A stretch of DNA of 64,000 nt from Allobaileyella intestinalis (lineage in GTDB: Bacteria > Bacillota > Clostridia > Peptostreptococcales > Anaerovoracaceae): contig NZ_VUNB01000004.1 of NCBI RefSeq assembly GCF_009695865.1, forward strand, positions 1-64,000. Reading direction: 5' to 3'. Below, in pieces: positions 52,575-63,700 of this stretch (the first letter of the stretch is position 1; every line of letters begins with the position of its first letter). The notes under the pieces are model-generated. The model saw nothing but the letters and a program-made list of their open reading frames with translations, searched no databases and had not been told where the DNA came from. The position numbers were made by a program, and so were the translations under genes.

Positions 52575-53807
52575 TTACTTGTTCTTCTTGCTTACCTGAG
52601 CCTGTACGGAAATAGGCAGTGCCCAGAGATTAATGAATCCGCCTGCATCCTTCTGGTCGTAAACATGATCTTCGCTGAATGTGGCAATTTCTTCAGAATA
52701 CAGGGACCAGTCGCTCCAAACTCCTGCTTTGATGATGTTTCCCTTGTAGAGCTTCAGCTTTACTGTACCAGTAACGTGTTCCTGGGTTTTCTCAGCGAAG
52801 GCTGACAGGGCTTCCCTTAAAGGTGTGTACCACTGTCCGTTATAGAGAAGCTCGCCGAATGTAATGGAAAGTTCAGCTTTTTTGTGCTGGGTCATCTTGT
52901 CGAGACAGATGGTTTCCAGGTACTGATGAGCAGCGTACAGAATTTCTCCGCCAGGAGTCTCATAAACTCCGCGGCTCTTCATTCCTACCAGACGGTTCTC
53001 AACAATATCCAGGATGCCGATTCCGTTCTTTCCGCCAATCTTATTGAGAGCCAGGATGATGTCTTTTGCAGTCATTGTCTCACCGTTAAGAGATACTGGC
53101 GCACCTGACTCAAATCCGATAGTTACGTACTCAGGCTGGTCTGGTGCCTGGAGGGGGGAAACTCCCAGTTCAAGGAATCCTGGTTTCTCAAGCTGAGGCT
53201 CATTGCCCGGATCTTCCAGATCCATTCCCTCGTGAGAAAGGTGCCACAGGTTCTTGTCCTTAGAGTAATTTGTTTCCTTGCTGATCTTAAGCGGAACATG
53301 ATGAGCCTCTGCATACTCGATTTCTTCTTCCCTGGACTTGATTTCCCACTCCCTCCATGGGGCAATTATTGTCAGCCCCGGAGCAAAAGCTTTCAGTGTA
53401 AGCTCAAAACGAACCTGGTCATTTCCCTTTCCGGTGCAGCCGTGGCAGATAGCGTCAGCCCCTTCTTTAATAGCTATTTCAGCCAGACGCTTGGCGATAA
53501 CAGGCCTTGCCAGAGCTGTTCCGAGAAGATAATCTTCATATTTTGCACCCATCTTCAGAGTAGGGATTATCATATCGTTTACGAACTCATCTGTCAGATC
53601 CTCAACGTAGAGCTTGGATGCTCCGGACTTTATTGCCTTTTCCTCAAGGCCTTCCAGCTCATCGGCCTGTCCTACGTTTCCGGAAACTGCGATGATCTCA
53701 GGGTCATTGTAGTTTTCCTTCAGCCACGGAATAATAACTGATGTATCCAGACCGCCGGAATATGCAAGTACGATTTTTTTGATCTCTTTCTTTTCTGAAC
53801 TGTTCAT
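52575..53807 (-). CDS. argG: argininosuccinate synthase
   Basis: A 410-residue ATP pyrophosphatase-type ligase joining citrulline and aspartate. P-loop [40 protein letters not shown], and the C-terminal [16 protein letters not shown] tetramer region are normal. ATG 53807 follows GGGAGG by 7 nt. It is first of argG-argH-argF on the minus strand; the promoter must lie in 53,820-53,960, with ARG-box-like dyads. Confidence 0.95.
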   Translation of the reverse strand: MNSSEKKEIKKIVLAYSGGLDTSVIIPWLKENYNDPEIIAVSGNVGQADELEGLEEKAIKSGASKLYVEDLTDEFVNDMIIPTLKMGAKYEDYLLGTALARPVIAKRLAEIAIKEGADAICHGCTGKGNDQVRFELTLKAFAPGLTIIAPWREWEIKSREEEIEYAEAHHVPLKISKETNYSKDKNLWHLSHEGMDLEDPGNEPQLEKPGFLELGVSPLQAPDQPEYVTIGFESGAPVSLNGETMTAKDIILALNKIGGKNGIGILDIVENRLVGMKSRGVYETPGGEILYAAHQYLETICLDKMTQHKKAELSITFGELLYNGQWYTPLREALSAFAEKTQEHVTGTVKLKLYKGNIIKAGVWSDWSLYSEEIATFSEDHVYDQKDAGGFINLWALPISVQAQVSKKNK

Positions 53808-53902
53808 TTTCAAGCCTCCCTTTGTTTTGAAACCCTCCGGATAAAATAATCTGCTGTATCTCTGCCGGAAGGAAATTGCCGATTTGGTATAAATTTGCGT
53901 AA

Positions 53903-53960
53903 AATGTTATATTCATTCAATCGATGGTATGATTATATGGAAAAATGAATATAAATGCAA
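53903..53960. promoter_or_regulatory. ARG-box-like sites upstream of argG
   Basis: AATGTTATATTCATT (53903-53917) and AATGAATATAAATGCAA (53944-53960) each contain one half of the ArgR/AhrC consensus (TGAAT, spacing 4, ATTCA) with a mismatched second half. Two sites spaced one to two helical turns apart upstream of an arg operon fit arginine repression. The rest of 53808-54105 also has to carry the divergent promoter of the cardiolipin synthase gene. Confidence 0.35.
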
Positions 53961-54105
53961 GGGCAAATTTGTAAAAAATCGGCAAAATACTGTATTATTG
54001 GGAATACAATGTTTAATAAATATACATTTGCAACTTGTGTTATACTTACGAAAGTTAAAAGTTTAAACATCTTTGCAGTTTTCTGTATTTCCGGGGAATT
54101 AAGTG

Positions 54106-55680
54106 ATGGATTTAAAAAACTATTCCGATCTTACCAATGAAACCAAATACGAAGTAAAGAACAGTGTGTTCAGGTTGTTTACTGTAGTAGTGCTTGTGAC
54201 ACTGCAGATATATTTTATTGTCAGGCTGGCTTACAGGCTGAGCCATTACAGCACGTGGATCCAGACCGGGATAACATTTCTTACATTAATAGTAGTTCTG
54301 ACAATATTCAGCCGTGATCTTAACTCTGCATATAAAATACCTTGGATCATGCTTATCATGGCATTCCCTATAGTGGGCCTGTGTCTGTATTTTCTTATGG
54401 GAGTGCCATATACAAATATCCGGATGAAGAGGCGGTTTCAGAAGGTGGACGATGAACTTTTTCCTTTGATTCCTCAGGATCCTGAGATCCTAAATGAGAT
54501 AGAAGAAAAAGATCTGTCAGTTGCAAATATCTTCAGATATGTTTCAAATTATGCTCGTTTTCCAGTATGGTCGGAAACTGACATAACTTACTATTCAGAT
54601 GCCCTGGAAGGCCTTGAGGCCCAGAAGGCGGATCTAAGGAAGGCGGAACGGTTTATCTTCATGGAATACCACGCCATTGAAGATAAGGAAGCTTTTCAGG
54701 GAATAAAAGAAATACTGATTGAAAAGGTCAGGGAAGGAGTGGAAGTCAGGCTGTTCTACGATGATGTGGGAAGTATTGGATTCATCAATCCTGACTTTGC
54801 TTACAGAATGGAGGCACTGGGTATAAAGTGCAGAGCCTTTAATCCGGTAATGCCCCTTATAAACATCTTCATGAACAACAGGGATCACCGGAAGATTACT
54901 GTAATTGACGGGAAGGTGGGATTTACCGGCGGCTACAACCTGGCAAACGAATATTTTCACATAACTCAGCCTTACGGTCACTGGAAGGATACGGGAATAA
55001 GGCTGGAAGGAAAGGCAGTAAAAAATCTGACAGTGGCTTTTCTTGAAATGTGGAACGGTGCCAGCAAAAATGGAAGAGAAGATAAGGAGCTGTTCCGGTA
55101 TCTTCCTGATATTCCTTATGATGGAGTGGAGAGATGCTACATCCAGCCCTATGGTGACAGTCCTCTGGACAAGGAACAGACTGGAGAGAATGTATATATG
55201 AGCATCCTGAAAGATGCGAAAAAATACTGTTACTTCATTACTCCATATCTGGTTCTCACAGACGAGATGCAGAGAGAGATGCAGATGGCTGCCAGAAGAG
55301 GGGTTGATGTAAGGATAATTACTCCTGGAATCCCTGATAAAAAGGTGATATACAAGCTTACCAGGTCTTTTTACACCAGGCTTTGCAGAAACGGAGTGAA
55401 AATATTTGAGTACAGACCGGGATTCTGCCATGCAAAAATGTGCATAGCTGATGACCATCTGGCCACCGTCGGAACTATTAATCTTGATTACAGAAGCTTA
55501 TACCTTCACTTTGAGAATGGATGTCTGATCTACAACTCTCACGTTGTGGAAGAAATAAGAAAAGATTTTGAGGAAATGTTCCGGGAGTGCGAGGATGTAA
55601 CCACTCGGTTCAGCATTAAGAGAAGTCTTCCGGTCAGGGCAGCTCAATGCCTCCTGAGACTCATTGCCCCGTTGCTGTAG
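54106..55680 (+). CDS. cls: cardiolipin synthase
   Basis: A 524-residue phospholipase-D-type membrane enzyme joining two phosphatidylglycerols. Two N-terminal helices (about 22-45, 50-75; a third at about 83-103), then two catalytic HKD motifs: NRDHRKITVIDGKVGFTGGY at about 260 and FCHAKMCIADDHLATVGTIN at about 445, each with the following Gly-Gly or Gly-Ser-type loop. Length is normal. ATG 54106 follows GGGGAA loosely; GTG 54103 is an alternative start. Confidence 0.92.
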   Translation: MDLKNYSDLTNETKYEVKNSVFRLFTVVVLVTLQIYFIVRLAYRLSHYSTWIQTGITFLTLIVVLTIFSRDLNSAYKIPWIMLIMAFPIVGLCLYFLMGVPYTNIRMKRRFQKVDDELFPLIPQDPEILNEIEEKDLSVANIFRYVSNYARFPVWSETDITYYSDALEGLEAQKADLRKAERFIFMEYHAIEDKEAFQGIKEILIEKVREGVEVRLFYDDVGSIGFINPDFAYRMEALGIKCRAFNPVMPLINIFMNNRDHRKITVIDGKVGFTGGYNLANEYFHITQPYGHWKDTGIRLEGKAVKNLTVAFLEMWNGASKNGREDKELFRYLPDIPYDGVERCYIQPYGDSPLDKEQTGENVYMSILKDAKKYCYFITPYLVLTDEMQREMQMAARRGVDVRIITPGIPDKKVIYKLTRSFYTRLCRNGVKIFEYRPGFCHAKMCIADDHLATVGTINLDYRSLYLHFENGCLIYNSHVVEEIRKDFEEMFRECEDVTTRFSIKRSLPVRAAQCLLRLIAPLL

Positions 55681-55741
55681 AATCTGCAGAATATGAGGCA
55701 GCATAAGGCAGAATTATGCAGTAAAGTAGATGCTTTTTAAT

Positions 55742-55781
55742 AACAGCAAGGGGAGCCGTATCCGCGGCTCCCCTTACTGTT
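55742..55781. terminator. strong terminator between convergent cls and sstT
   Basis: AACAGCAAGGGGAGCCG (55742-55758) pairs with CGGCTCCCCTTACTGTT (55765-55781), one mismatch, 16 pairs; A/T-rich flanks allow use in both directions. Confidence 0.8.
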
Positions 55782-55806
55782 AGAGATGGAATAATATGGA
55801 AAATGG

Positions 55807-57075
55807 TTATATTCCAACCTGACGTGAACCTCCAAGAAATGTAGGAAGTTCTTTTCCTTGTCTCATCCATGTCTTATACTCAGCTGTTGCTGTCCAGAAT
55901 ACGTCACCTGATGAATTCAGAGCTGTTTCGAGAGAATCCTGGATAACTCCAACGATGAAGCCAACCCCTACTACCTGCATGGCCAGGTCGTTGCTGATTC
56001 CGAAAAGGGAACATGCCATAGGTATCAGCATGAGGGAACCGCCAGCTACTCCGGAAGCTCCTGCAGCAGAGAGGGCTGCAAGAACACACAGAACAACGGA
56101 GGAGGCAATATCCACCTGTATGTGAAGAGTGTGGCAGGCGGCCATGGTCATTACAGCAATGGTAATAGCTGCGCCGTTCATGTTAATAGTAGCACCCAGA
56201 GGAATAGATACAGTGTACATATCTTCGTCAAGGCCTAATTTCTCGCAGAGTTTAAGGTTAACCGGTATGTTGGCTGCAGATGAACGGGTGAAGAAGGCCA
56301 TGACAGCAGATTCCTTCAGGCATCTCATAAGCAGGGGATACGGATTTCTCCTGAGAATGATGAAACAGAGCAATGGGTTGACTATCAGCACAGCGAAGAA
56401 CATGCATCCTATCAAAAGGAGAAGGAGAGAGCCATAGTCTTTGAAAATAGCCAGTCCGTTTGAAGAAACGTTGGTGAACATAAGTCCCATGATACCGAAA
56501 GGAGCAAGGTTAATGACCCATCTTACGGCCTGGGATACTGCGTCGGAAAGGTCGCTCATGAATCTCCTTGTTGAATCAGCAGCATAAATCTTCAGAGCAA
56601 GACCGAGAATGACTGCCCAGGCCAGTATGCCCAGATAATTGGCATTGACCAGTGCGCTGACAGGGTTGTCTACAAGATTCATCAGGAGATTGTGAAAAAC
56701 CTCGGCAAAGCCGCTTGGAGGGTTTGTTTCAGAGGCTGCCGCCTTTGCAAATGTGATGGTCTGTGGAAAAATAGAGCTTCCCACAACTGCAGTTACACCG
56801 CCCAGTGTTGTTCCTGCAAGGTAGAGTACTATAACAAGACCGAAGCGGCGGTCCAGCTTGCTGGAACTCTGGCATAGAGATGCTATGACGAGAACAAACA
56901 CCAGAATCGGCGCAACAGCCTTCAATGCGCCTACGAACATATCACCGAAAACGCTTAGTCCCTTTGCTCCTGGAACAGCAACTCCAAGAGCAGCGCCGAT
57001 GATCAGTCCAATTACAATTCTAACTATCAGACTGGTGTCGTTATACTTCTTTACGATACCCTTTAAGACGGACAT
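55807..57075 (-). CDS. sstT: serine/threonine:Na+ symporter
   Basis: A 422-residue dicarboxylate/amino acid:cation symporter; ATG 57075 (MSVLKGIVKKYNDTSLIVRI) follows AAAGGAAA, and the frame upstream lacks homology. Family motifs: VMAFFTRSSAANIPVNLKL (Ser-rich re-entrant loop HP1), IPLGATINMNGAAITIAVMT (helix 7) and SAAGASGVAGGSLMLIPMAC (HP2). The set matches SstT more than GltP. A dyad TGTACCGTAGTACA lies upstream (57134-57147). Confidence 0.9.
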   Translation of the reverse strand: MSVLKGIVKKYNDTSLIVRIVIGLIIGAALGVAVPGAKGLSVFGDMFVGALKAVAPILVFVLVIASLCQSSSKLDRRFGLVIVLYLAGTTLGGVTAVVGSSIFPQTITFAKAAASETNPPSGFAEVFHNLLMNLVDNPVSALVNANYLGILAWAVILGLALKIYAADSTRRFMSDLSDAVSQAVRWVINLAPFGIMGLMFTNVSSNGLAIFKDYGSLLLLLIGCMFFAVLIVNPLLCFIILRRNPYPLLMRCLKESAVMAFFTRSSAANIPVNLKLCEKLGLDEDMYTVSIPLGATINMNGAAITIAVMTMAACHTLHIQVDIASSVVLCVLAALSAAGASGVAGGSLMLIPMACSLFGISNDLAMQVVGVGFIVGVIQDSLETALNSSGDVFWTATAEYKTWMRQGKELPTFLGGSRQVGI

Positions 57076-57391
57076 GATTTTTCCTTTCTGAACTAAATAG
57101 TATTTCGTATTTCCTCGTTTTTCTTGAATTTTATTGTACCGTAGTACAACAAAATTCACTATTAATTGAGCGATAATACAATAACATATAAATGTGTTAG
57201 ATACAAACTGTTGATAAAAAGAATTTATATTTATAATAACAAAAAAATATACCTGGACTATGAAAACAGGGAAATTTCCGTAGAAGTAAGGAGCCTATGA
57301 GATGTATACTATTAAAGGCATCTGCAGATGAACGTAGTTTCAGATGCTCTTGATCCTTTGATCTAAGAAAAGCGAAAGGAGTATTACGCTT

Positions 57392-58666
57392 ATGAGGCAG
57401 GAAACAAAGTGTATTCAGGCTGGATATAACCCGGGAAATGGTGATCCGAGAATGATTCCTATTATTCAGAGCACCACCTTTAAATATGATACAAGTGAGG
57501 ATATGGGCAAACTGTTCGATCTGGAAGCATCAGGATATTTTTATTCCAGGCTCCAGAATCCAACCAGCGATTATGTTGCTGCAAAAATTTGTGCTCTTGA
57601 AGGCGGTTCAGCGGCTATGCTCACTTCCTCCGGGCAGGCGGCAAATTTCTTTGCAGTTTTCAATCTGGCCCAGGCAGGAGATCATGTTATTTCTTCTGCA
57701 TCTATATACGGAGGAACATACAACCTGTTTAACGTTACCATGCGGAAAATGGGAATTGATTTTACCTTTGTGGATCCGGACTGCTCTGAAGAGGAATTAA
57801 ATGAGGCCTTTAAACCTAATACCAAGTGTGTCTTCGGAGAGACCATTGCGAACCCGGCTCTGACAGTCTTCGATTTTGAAAAATTCAGCAAGGCAGCTCA
57901 TGACCACGGTGTTCCTCTCATTGTGGATAATACCTTTGCTACTCCTGTAAACTGCAGGCCATTTGAATGGGGAACAGATATTGTAACTCATTCTACAACT
58001 AAATACATGGACGGCCATGACGCAACAGTAGGGGGCTGTATTGTAGATTCCGGAAAATTCGACTGGATGGCCCATAAGGAAAAGTTCCCTGGACTTTGCA
58101 CCCCGGATGAATCATATCACGGCATCACCTATGCAGAGAAATTCGGCCAGGAAGGGGCTTATATAACAAAGGCTACAGCTCAGCTCATGAGAGATTTCGG
58201 GGCAGTTCAATCTCCTGTTAACGCTTATCTTCTGAACCTGGGACTGGAATCCCTGGCGGTCAGAATGAAAAGGCACTGTGAGAATGCTCTCAAGCTTGCT
58301 GAATTCCTTGAGGCAAATGATAAAGTATCCTGGGTTGAATACCCGGGTCTCCCTTCAAACAAGTATTATGAAAGGGCAAAGAAATACATGCCAGAAGGAA
58401 CCTGCGGAGTTATTTCCTTCGGTGTAAAAGGGGGAAGGAAAGCGGCAGAGGAGTTTATGAAGCATCTCAAAGTTGCCATCATAGCCACCCACGTTGCTGA
58501 TGCACATTCGTGTGTACTTCATCCGGCTTCTTCAACTCACAGGCAGCTTTCAGATGAAGAACTGGTTGCAGCAGGAGTTGCGCCTGATCTGGTAAGATTC
58601 AGCTGCGGAATAGAAAATATAGAAGATATTATCGAAGATGTATCGAAGGCTCTCGAAAGCATATAA
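57392..58666 (+). CDS. metY: O-acetylhomoserine sulfhydrylase (aminocarboxypropyltransferase)
   Basis: A 424-residue Cys/Met metabolism PLP enzyme making homocysteine from O-acetylhomoserine and sulfide. Substrate loop YSRLQNPTSDYVAAKICALE, LTSSGQAANFFAVFNLA, PLP Lys in VTHSTTKYMDGHDATVGG, and HVADAHSCVLHPASSTHRQL near the end. Start ATG 57392 after AAAGGAG. The long leader (57160-57391) has a GCATCTG...CAGATGC hairpin (about 57319-57345), but no SAM riboswitch could be recognised. Confidence 0.92.
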   Translation: MRQETKCIQAGYNPGNGDPRMIPIIQSTTFKYDTSEDMGKLFDLEASGYFYSRLQNPTSDYVAAKICALEGGSAAMLTSSGQAANFFAVFNLAQAGDHVISSASIYGGTYNLFNVTMRKMGIDFTFVDPDCSEEELNEAFKPNTKCVFGETIANPALTVFDFEKFSKAAHDHGVPLIVDNTFATPVNCRPFEWGTDIVTHSTTKYMDGHDATVGGCIVDSGKFDWMAHKEKFPGLCTPDESYHGITYAEKFGQEGAYITKATAQLMRDFGAVQSPVNAYLLNLGLESLAVRMKRHCENALKLAEFLEANDKVSWVEYPGLPSNKYYERAKKYMPEGTCGVISFGVKGGRKAAEEFMKHLKVAIIATHVADAHSCVLHPASSTHRQLSDEELVAAGVAPDLVRFSCGIENIEDIIEDVSKALESI

Positions 58667-58696
58667 GTATCTTTAGATAGTTAAATAAATATGGAG

Positions 58697-58731
58697 CAGG
58701 GGATACCGTTGATACGGTGCCCCTGTTTTTT
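58697..58731 (+). terminator. terminator after metY
   Basis: CAGGGG(A)TACCGT pairs with ACGGTGCCCCTG through one bulge around TGAT, followed by six T. Confidence 0.85.
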
Positions 58732-58756
58732 AGTGAATCGAAAGAAATAAAGCTAG

Positions 58757-58783
58757 AAAAAACGCCCCGGATAAACCGGAGCG
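58757..58783 (-). terminator. terminator of the NSS transporter gene
   Basis: On the minus strand CGCTCCGG (58783-58776) pairs with CCGGGGCG (58770-58763), loop TTTAT, then six T (58762-58757). It lies 78 nt past the stop of the transporter gene. Confidence 0.8.
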
Positions 58784-58860
58784 CCTTTCCTAGCTTTGAT
58801 TTTTTTTTGGATGAAGTAGTAAATGTGATAAATAACTATAGCGATAATTGCGTTTGTGAT

Positions 58861-60267
58861 TTAGCCCCAGAATGACTTAATCTGACCATAAACGATCATT
58901 GCCATGAAGAGAGGTCCAAGCCACTTGATGCAGAAGTCGTAGAAGCCCTTGGTCTTGAATACTCCGCCAGGAGCTGATGAAGCAACTTCATCATCAATGT
59001 AGTGAGGAACAACCCATCCAAGCAGGATAGCCATGATAAGTCCGGTAAGAGGCATCAGGATTCCTTCTGCCAGGCAGTCCCAAACGTCCAGAACACTGCC
59101 CTGTCCGAAGAGGTGGAACCAGTTCATCTTAGGGTTTCCGCCCAGGCAGTCAAATACTGTCAGGAAGTTGCCGATGAATGCTACAGCGCACATGATCGAA
59201 GAAACTACTACTCTGTTTGCAGACTTTCCAGCCTTGATTCTGGAGTCCAGAATAGCGGAAATACCAGCCTCCATCATTCCGATGGAAGAAGACAGTGCTG
59301 CAAAGAATACCAGCAGCCAGAACATGAGCTGGAAGATTCTTCCTGCAAATCCCATGTGCTGGAATACAGTAGTCATGGATACGAACAGCAGTCCAGGACC
59401 AGCACCAGGCTCCAGGCCGAATGCGAATACTGCAGGGAAGATAGCCATTCCGGCAAGTACTGCTACCAGAGAGTCACCAGCGGTGATAATAGCAGCATCC
59501 TTCTCCAGGTTCTCTTTCTTGCCCAGATATGAACCGTAGGCAATAATGCATCCAGATGACAGTGACAGTGAGAAGAACATCTGTCCGCCAGCCAGTGAAA
59601 CTACATCGAAGAAGCTCTTCTTCCACATTGTAAGGTCAGGGCTGAACAGGAACTTAAGTCCAGGACCTGCGCCAGGCAGTGTGCAGGATCTGATTACTAC
59701 GATAATCAGAAGGAAGAAGAGGGCAGGCATTGCGATCTTGCAGAACTTCTCGATACCGCCGGATACTCCGCCGAATACGATGACAGTTGTAATTGCAAGG
59801 AACAGTACCATCCACATTACTCCCTTGCCTACCTGACCAACACTGATCATGTCGCCGAACATCTGTCCAGGATCCATGGATTCGATATCTGTCTTGCTGG
59901 AGAAAAGTCCGATAACAGAATCTACCAGGTACTTGGTGATATATCCGCCGAATGTGCAGTAGAAAGCAATCAGGAACCAAGGAACTGCGGTCTGCAGAAC
60001 ACCGTTGAAGGTGAATCTGTGATCAGCTTCCTTGTAGGCTTCGATGGCAGCCTTCTGTGTCTTACGACCAAGAGTAATCTCGGAAAGCATCAGAGGATAT
60101 CCTACGATTACTGCCAGGATGATGTAGATCAGCAGGAAAGCAAATCCGCCGCCGATTCCCATCTTGTAAGGGAATGACCACAGGTTACCCAGTCCTACAG
60201 CTGAACCAAGAGAGGCCATCAGGAATCCAAAGTTGGAATTAAATTGGCCTTTATTGTTGTCTTCCAT
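58861..60267 (-). CDS. Na+-dependent neurotransmitter-symporter-family (NSS) transporter
   Basis: A 468-residue, 11-12-helix LeuT-fold Na+ symporter: MASLGSAVGLGNLWSFPYKM (helix 1 with the unwound Na/substrate site), GGGFAFLLIYIILAVIVGYP, and VSLAGGQMFFSLSLSSGCII (helix 6) are standard. ATG 60267 sits after GGAGGTAACT; the frame upstream has a second ATG twelve bases earlier and no homology beyond. The substrate is probably an amino acid, identity open. Confidence 0.9.
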   Translation of the reverse strand: MEDNNKGQFNSNFGFLMASLGSAVGLGNLWSFPYKMGIGGGFAFLLIYIILAVIVGYPLMLSEITLGRKTQKAAIEAYKEADHRFTFNGVLQTAVPWFLIAFYCTFGGYITKYLVDSVIGLFSSKTDIESMDPGQMFGDMISVGQVGKGVMWMVLFLAITTVIVFGGVSGGIEKFCKIAMPALFFLLIIVVIRSCTLPGAGPGLKFLFSPDLTMWKKSFFDVVSLAGGQMFFSLSLSSGCIIAYGSYLGKKENLEKDAAIITAGDSLVAVLAGMAIFPAVFAFGLEPGAGPGLLFVSMTTVFQHMGFAGRIFQLMFWLLVFFAALSSSIGMMEAGISAILDSRIKAGKSANRVVVSSIMCAVAFIGNFLTVFDCLGGNPKMNWFHLFGQGSVLDVWDCLAEGILMPLTGLIMAILLGWVVPHYIDDEVASSAPGGVFKTKGFYDFCIKWLGPLFMAMIVYGQIKSFWG

Positions 60268-60464
60268 AGTTACCTCCATATAATGAATAACCAAAGCTTT
60301 TATGCACAAATTATAAAACCTGTACAATATGTTGTCAATATGATGAAGTGCATCACACAACCGAGATATGGGGGTCACATAATAGTCACGTTTAATTTCA
60401 TCAGTATAAAAATGCCGTAAAAATCAATGGTTTAATGCGTTCACACAAATTACAACAAGAAAAA

Positions 60465-60496
60465 TGTATCGTGCACCAATATCTGTGCACGATACA
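60465..60496. repeat. perfect 12-bp inverted repeat in an intergenic gap
   Basis: TGTATCGTGCAC (60465-60476) and GTGCACGATACA (60485-60496) flank an 8-nt centre, with ALT-rich flanks but no clear T-run. The 443-nt gap 60268-60710 otherwise shows no gene. It may be an operator, a terminator on either strand, or part of a dispersed palindrome. Confidence 0.6.
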
Positions 60497-60632
60497 CTAA
60501 TTTTGAATAAAAAATGTATATAAAGAATTTTTTATGTTTATTCATTAACAAATTAATTCAGGTTAAATTAATCCCAGCCTATTCTGTAAGGAACATGATC
60601 TTCCACCAGTTTAATCAGATTCATCAAATAAA

Positions 60633-60663
60633 AATCCCCCTCCATGGTTAATGAAAGGGGATT
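60633..60663 (-). terminator. terminator of the penicillin-binding protein gene
   Basis: On the minus strand AATCCCC (60663-60657) and GGGGATT (60639-60633 side) pair around a loop of about 16 nt, followed by TTTATTT. It lies about 50 nt past the stop. Confidence 0.65.
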
Positions 60664-60710
60664 GATTTAAATGCTGTATTACATTACTTATTACATACTG
60701 CCTGGAGATT

Positions 60711-63700
60711 TTACGGTGTAGCAGTTCCTCCGCCGGTAGTACCACCTCCAGTGGTTCCTCCGGTTGTGCCGCCGCCGGTAGTACCACCGCCTGTATTTCC
60801 TCCAGTTGTGCCGCCAGTATTTCCGCTATCTGGCGTGGATGGGGTAGTTGGTGTCGATGGCGTTGAAGGTGTTGTCTGAGTAGTAGTTTCTTCTTTCTTT
60901 TCCTCTTCCTTCGTAGTGGTTTCTTCCTCCACCTTCATAACAAGCTTCTGAACACCGGTTTCTGTTCCCTTTGTAAAATACTCTCCATTTGACTTAACTA
61001 CATCTGAAGGCATTTTCTTATAGGATCCGGTTTTTGCCTTCGGAATCTGGTTCATGATCTTGCCCCAGAGAGCGGCTGCCATGTTGGACATGCTGGTCAG
61101 CTTGATGTTTACGTCCGATCCAATCCAAAGTACAGCAGTATAGTGCGGCGTAAATCCGTCAAACCAGATATCGTAGTTATCATTTGTTGTTCCGGTTTTT
61201 CCTCCTGCCTGAACTCCCGATATTGCAGCAGGCTGACCAAGTCCGTTTGAAACTACGGATTTCAGAAGGTCTGTCATTATCCATGCCACACCTTCATCCA
61301 GAACTTTGTGAGAACCGGATTTGGATTTAAGGAGAACTTTTCCGTTCCTGTCGGTTACCTTTGTATAAGCAACTGAATCTTTTCTTACTCCTCCGTTAGG
61401 GAAGGATGCATATGCCTGGGCCATTTCCAAAGGTTTAACACCGTGGGTGAAACCTCCAAGAGCGAGAGCAGCAGGGGTCATGTCGTTTGAAGACTCAGAT
61501 GTATCTGTTACAACTGTAGTGAGTCCGAATTTCTTCAGCATTTCAGCAGAATATTCGTTTCCAACCTGCTGCTGTATCTTTACAGCACAGGTGTTGATGG
61601 ACTGCTGAAGGGCTTTTCTAAATGAAACAGAACCGACAAAATTGTTTTCAGCGTTCTTAGGCCACTGCTGTCCTCCAAAGTACAGAGGCTCATCTACAAT
61701 GGTTGATGCAGCAGTCAGGTAATCACCGTACCCGGAAGTTCCCTGCCTGGAGTTGCCTACATTATGGTAGGAGAATTTCTGTCCTTCAGCCTGAAGCTCA
61801 TAACTCTTCTGAAGAGCTGCACCATATACACTGAGAGGCTTGATGGATGATCCTGACTGTCTGGTGTGGATTGTTCTGTTATAAAGCTGACGTCCCACTA
61901 CGTTTCGTCCGCCTACCATTGCCTTTATGTGACCAGTGCCGTTTTCAACAATGACCATGGCTGCCTGAGGCTGCATAACCTTTGAAGGCAGGGAGTACAC
62001 GTCCTGGGTAAGGATAACCTTGCTTCCGTCAATCTGTATCTGCCCCGGATATTTCTTAAAGAATTTGGAGGAGATAACAAGGTCGTTATTCTTGTCCAGT
62101 TTCTTATATTCAGCCGGAATCTTAATATAGCCTCCTGGATATACGTTGAGAACTCCATCTTCATTGATGAATGTCTGCTTGAATTCAAGGCTGTAGTCAA
62201 CTATTCCGTTAGACTCGGTTCTGTAAATGTTCAGCCTGTGTCCCCGTTTGATGGTTACAGAGCCGTTCTTGTTTACAGTTGCCTCATCTGGTCCCATGAT
62301 GAAATTGCCGCTGCTGTCGAAGAAATTGCTGTATTTGTAAAGCATTACATAGCCGGAAGAATCCAACATGTTCCCATTTCCGTCATATCTGAATCCGGTG
62401 AGGGAAGGGAAGTTGGACTCATCTTTAAACTCTTTCACAATTGCATTCTGTGCATCTGAATCCAGAGTTGAGTAGATGTTCAGACCGCCTGTGTAGATCA
62501 TACGGCTGGCTTCTTCTTCGGTGATGTTGTACTTCTTCATCAGATCTTTCTTTACTTCATTTACCATGTAATCAGTAAAGTAAGAATCATTGCCTGTTGT
62601 AGTCTTGATATCAGGGTTAATGAAGTCTATGAGAGGCTTGTTGTAAACCTGGTCATGCTGCTCCTTTGTAATGTATCCCTGTTTCTCCATCAGGTCCAGA
62701 CAGGTCTGACGTCTGTCCTTTGACATATCGTTACAGATGTAGGTGTCAGGCTCTCTCATTATTATGTTAGTGTCACCTTCGGTTACTGTGCTGCTGTCAG
62801 CCAGTTTTACCAGAGCGTAACTGTCAGGAGCCTGTGGAAGTGCAGCCAGGGCAGCGCATTCCTCAAGGGAGAGATCCTTAGGATCCTTTGAAAAATAGGA
62901 ATGGGCTGCTGTGTCTATTCCGTAGTTGCCAAAACCAAGGTAGATGGTGTTAAGGTATGCGGTAATGATTTCCTTCTTGCTTAATGCATGTTCAATCTGG
63001 CTGGCGTAATACATTTCTATTACTTTACGCCTGATACTTCGCTGACTCTTGATATTAGGAAGATATACATTACGAGCCAGCTGCTGGGTAATGGTACTGG
63101 TACCAGAAATGGCGCCACTTCCCGTCACTGACTGGACAACAGCTCCCATCATTCTTGTCCAGTTAAAACCATGGTGCTTCCAGAATGTTTTGTCTTCCAG
63201 AGCAACGAAGGCGTTTACGGCATTTGCAGGGAGATCGTCATATGAGATGAACTTCCTGTCTTCCGTGTAGTAAACATTGTCAATAGCTTTTCCTTCATCG
63301 TTGTATACTGTAGAACTCTCGGCAATGTTATCGTAAAGCTTGGAAGGGTCGATCTTCGGAGCCATACTGATTACGATGAAGCAGTATATAAACAAGATGA
63401 CCACCATTATGGCAAAGAGCACTAGAAGCGTCCGGAGAGTCCTTAATGGACTGAACAGGTACAGCGAATTCTTGACTTCTTTGCCCTTGACGTTTACCGT
63501 GCTGCCGGCACCTGGTCTGTAATTGGGATTCTCCTTCTTGAAAAGGAGAGTTAATTTTTCCTTCATGGTATCGCCGGAAAGGAAAGATTTTTTCTTTTTC
63601 GAATGTGTTCCGCTCATACTATTGCTGTTTTTCTTCTCTTTCTCATAACGGCGGGAAGCCTTGTCAAATAAAGCTACCTTCCTGCGGGCTTTATGATCTT

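Noticed and set aside
57160-57391. SAM riboswitch or T-box before metY
   Set aside because: Only a simple GCATCTG hairpin is present; none of the conserved S-box core segments or a T-box sequence could be found.
60715-60870. Gly/Thr codon repeats as a DNA repeat array or CRISPR
   Set aside because: They are in-frame low-complexity codons of the penicillin-binding protein, with no spacer structure.
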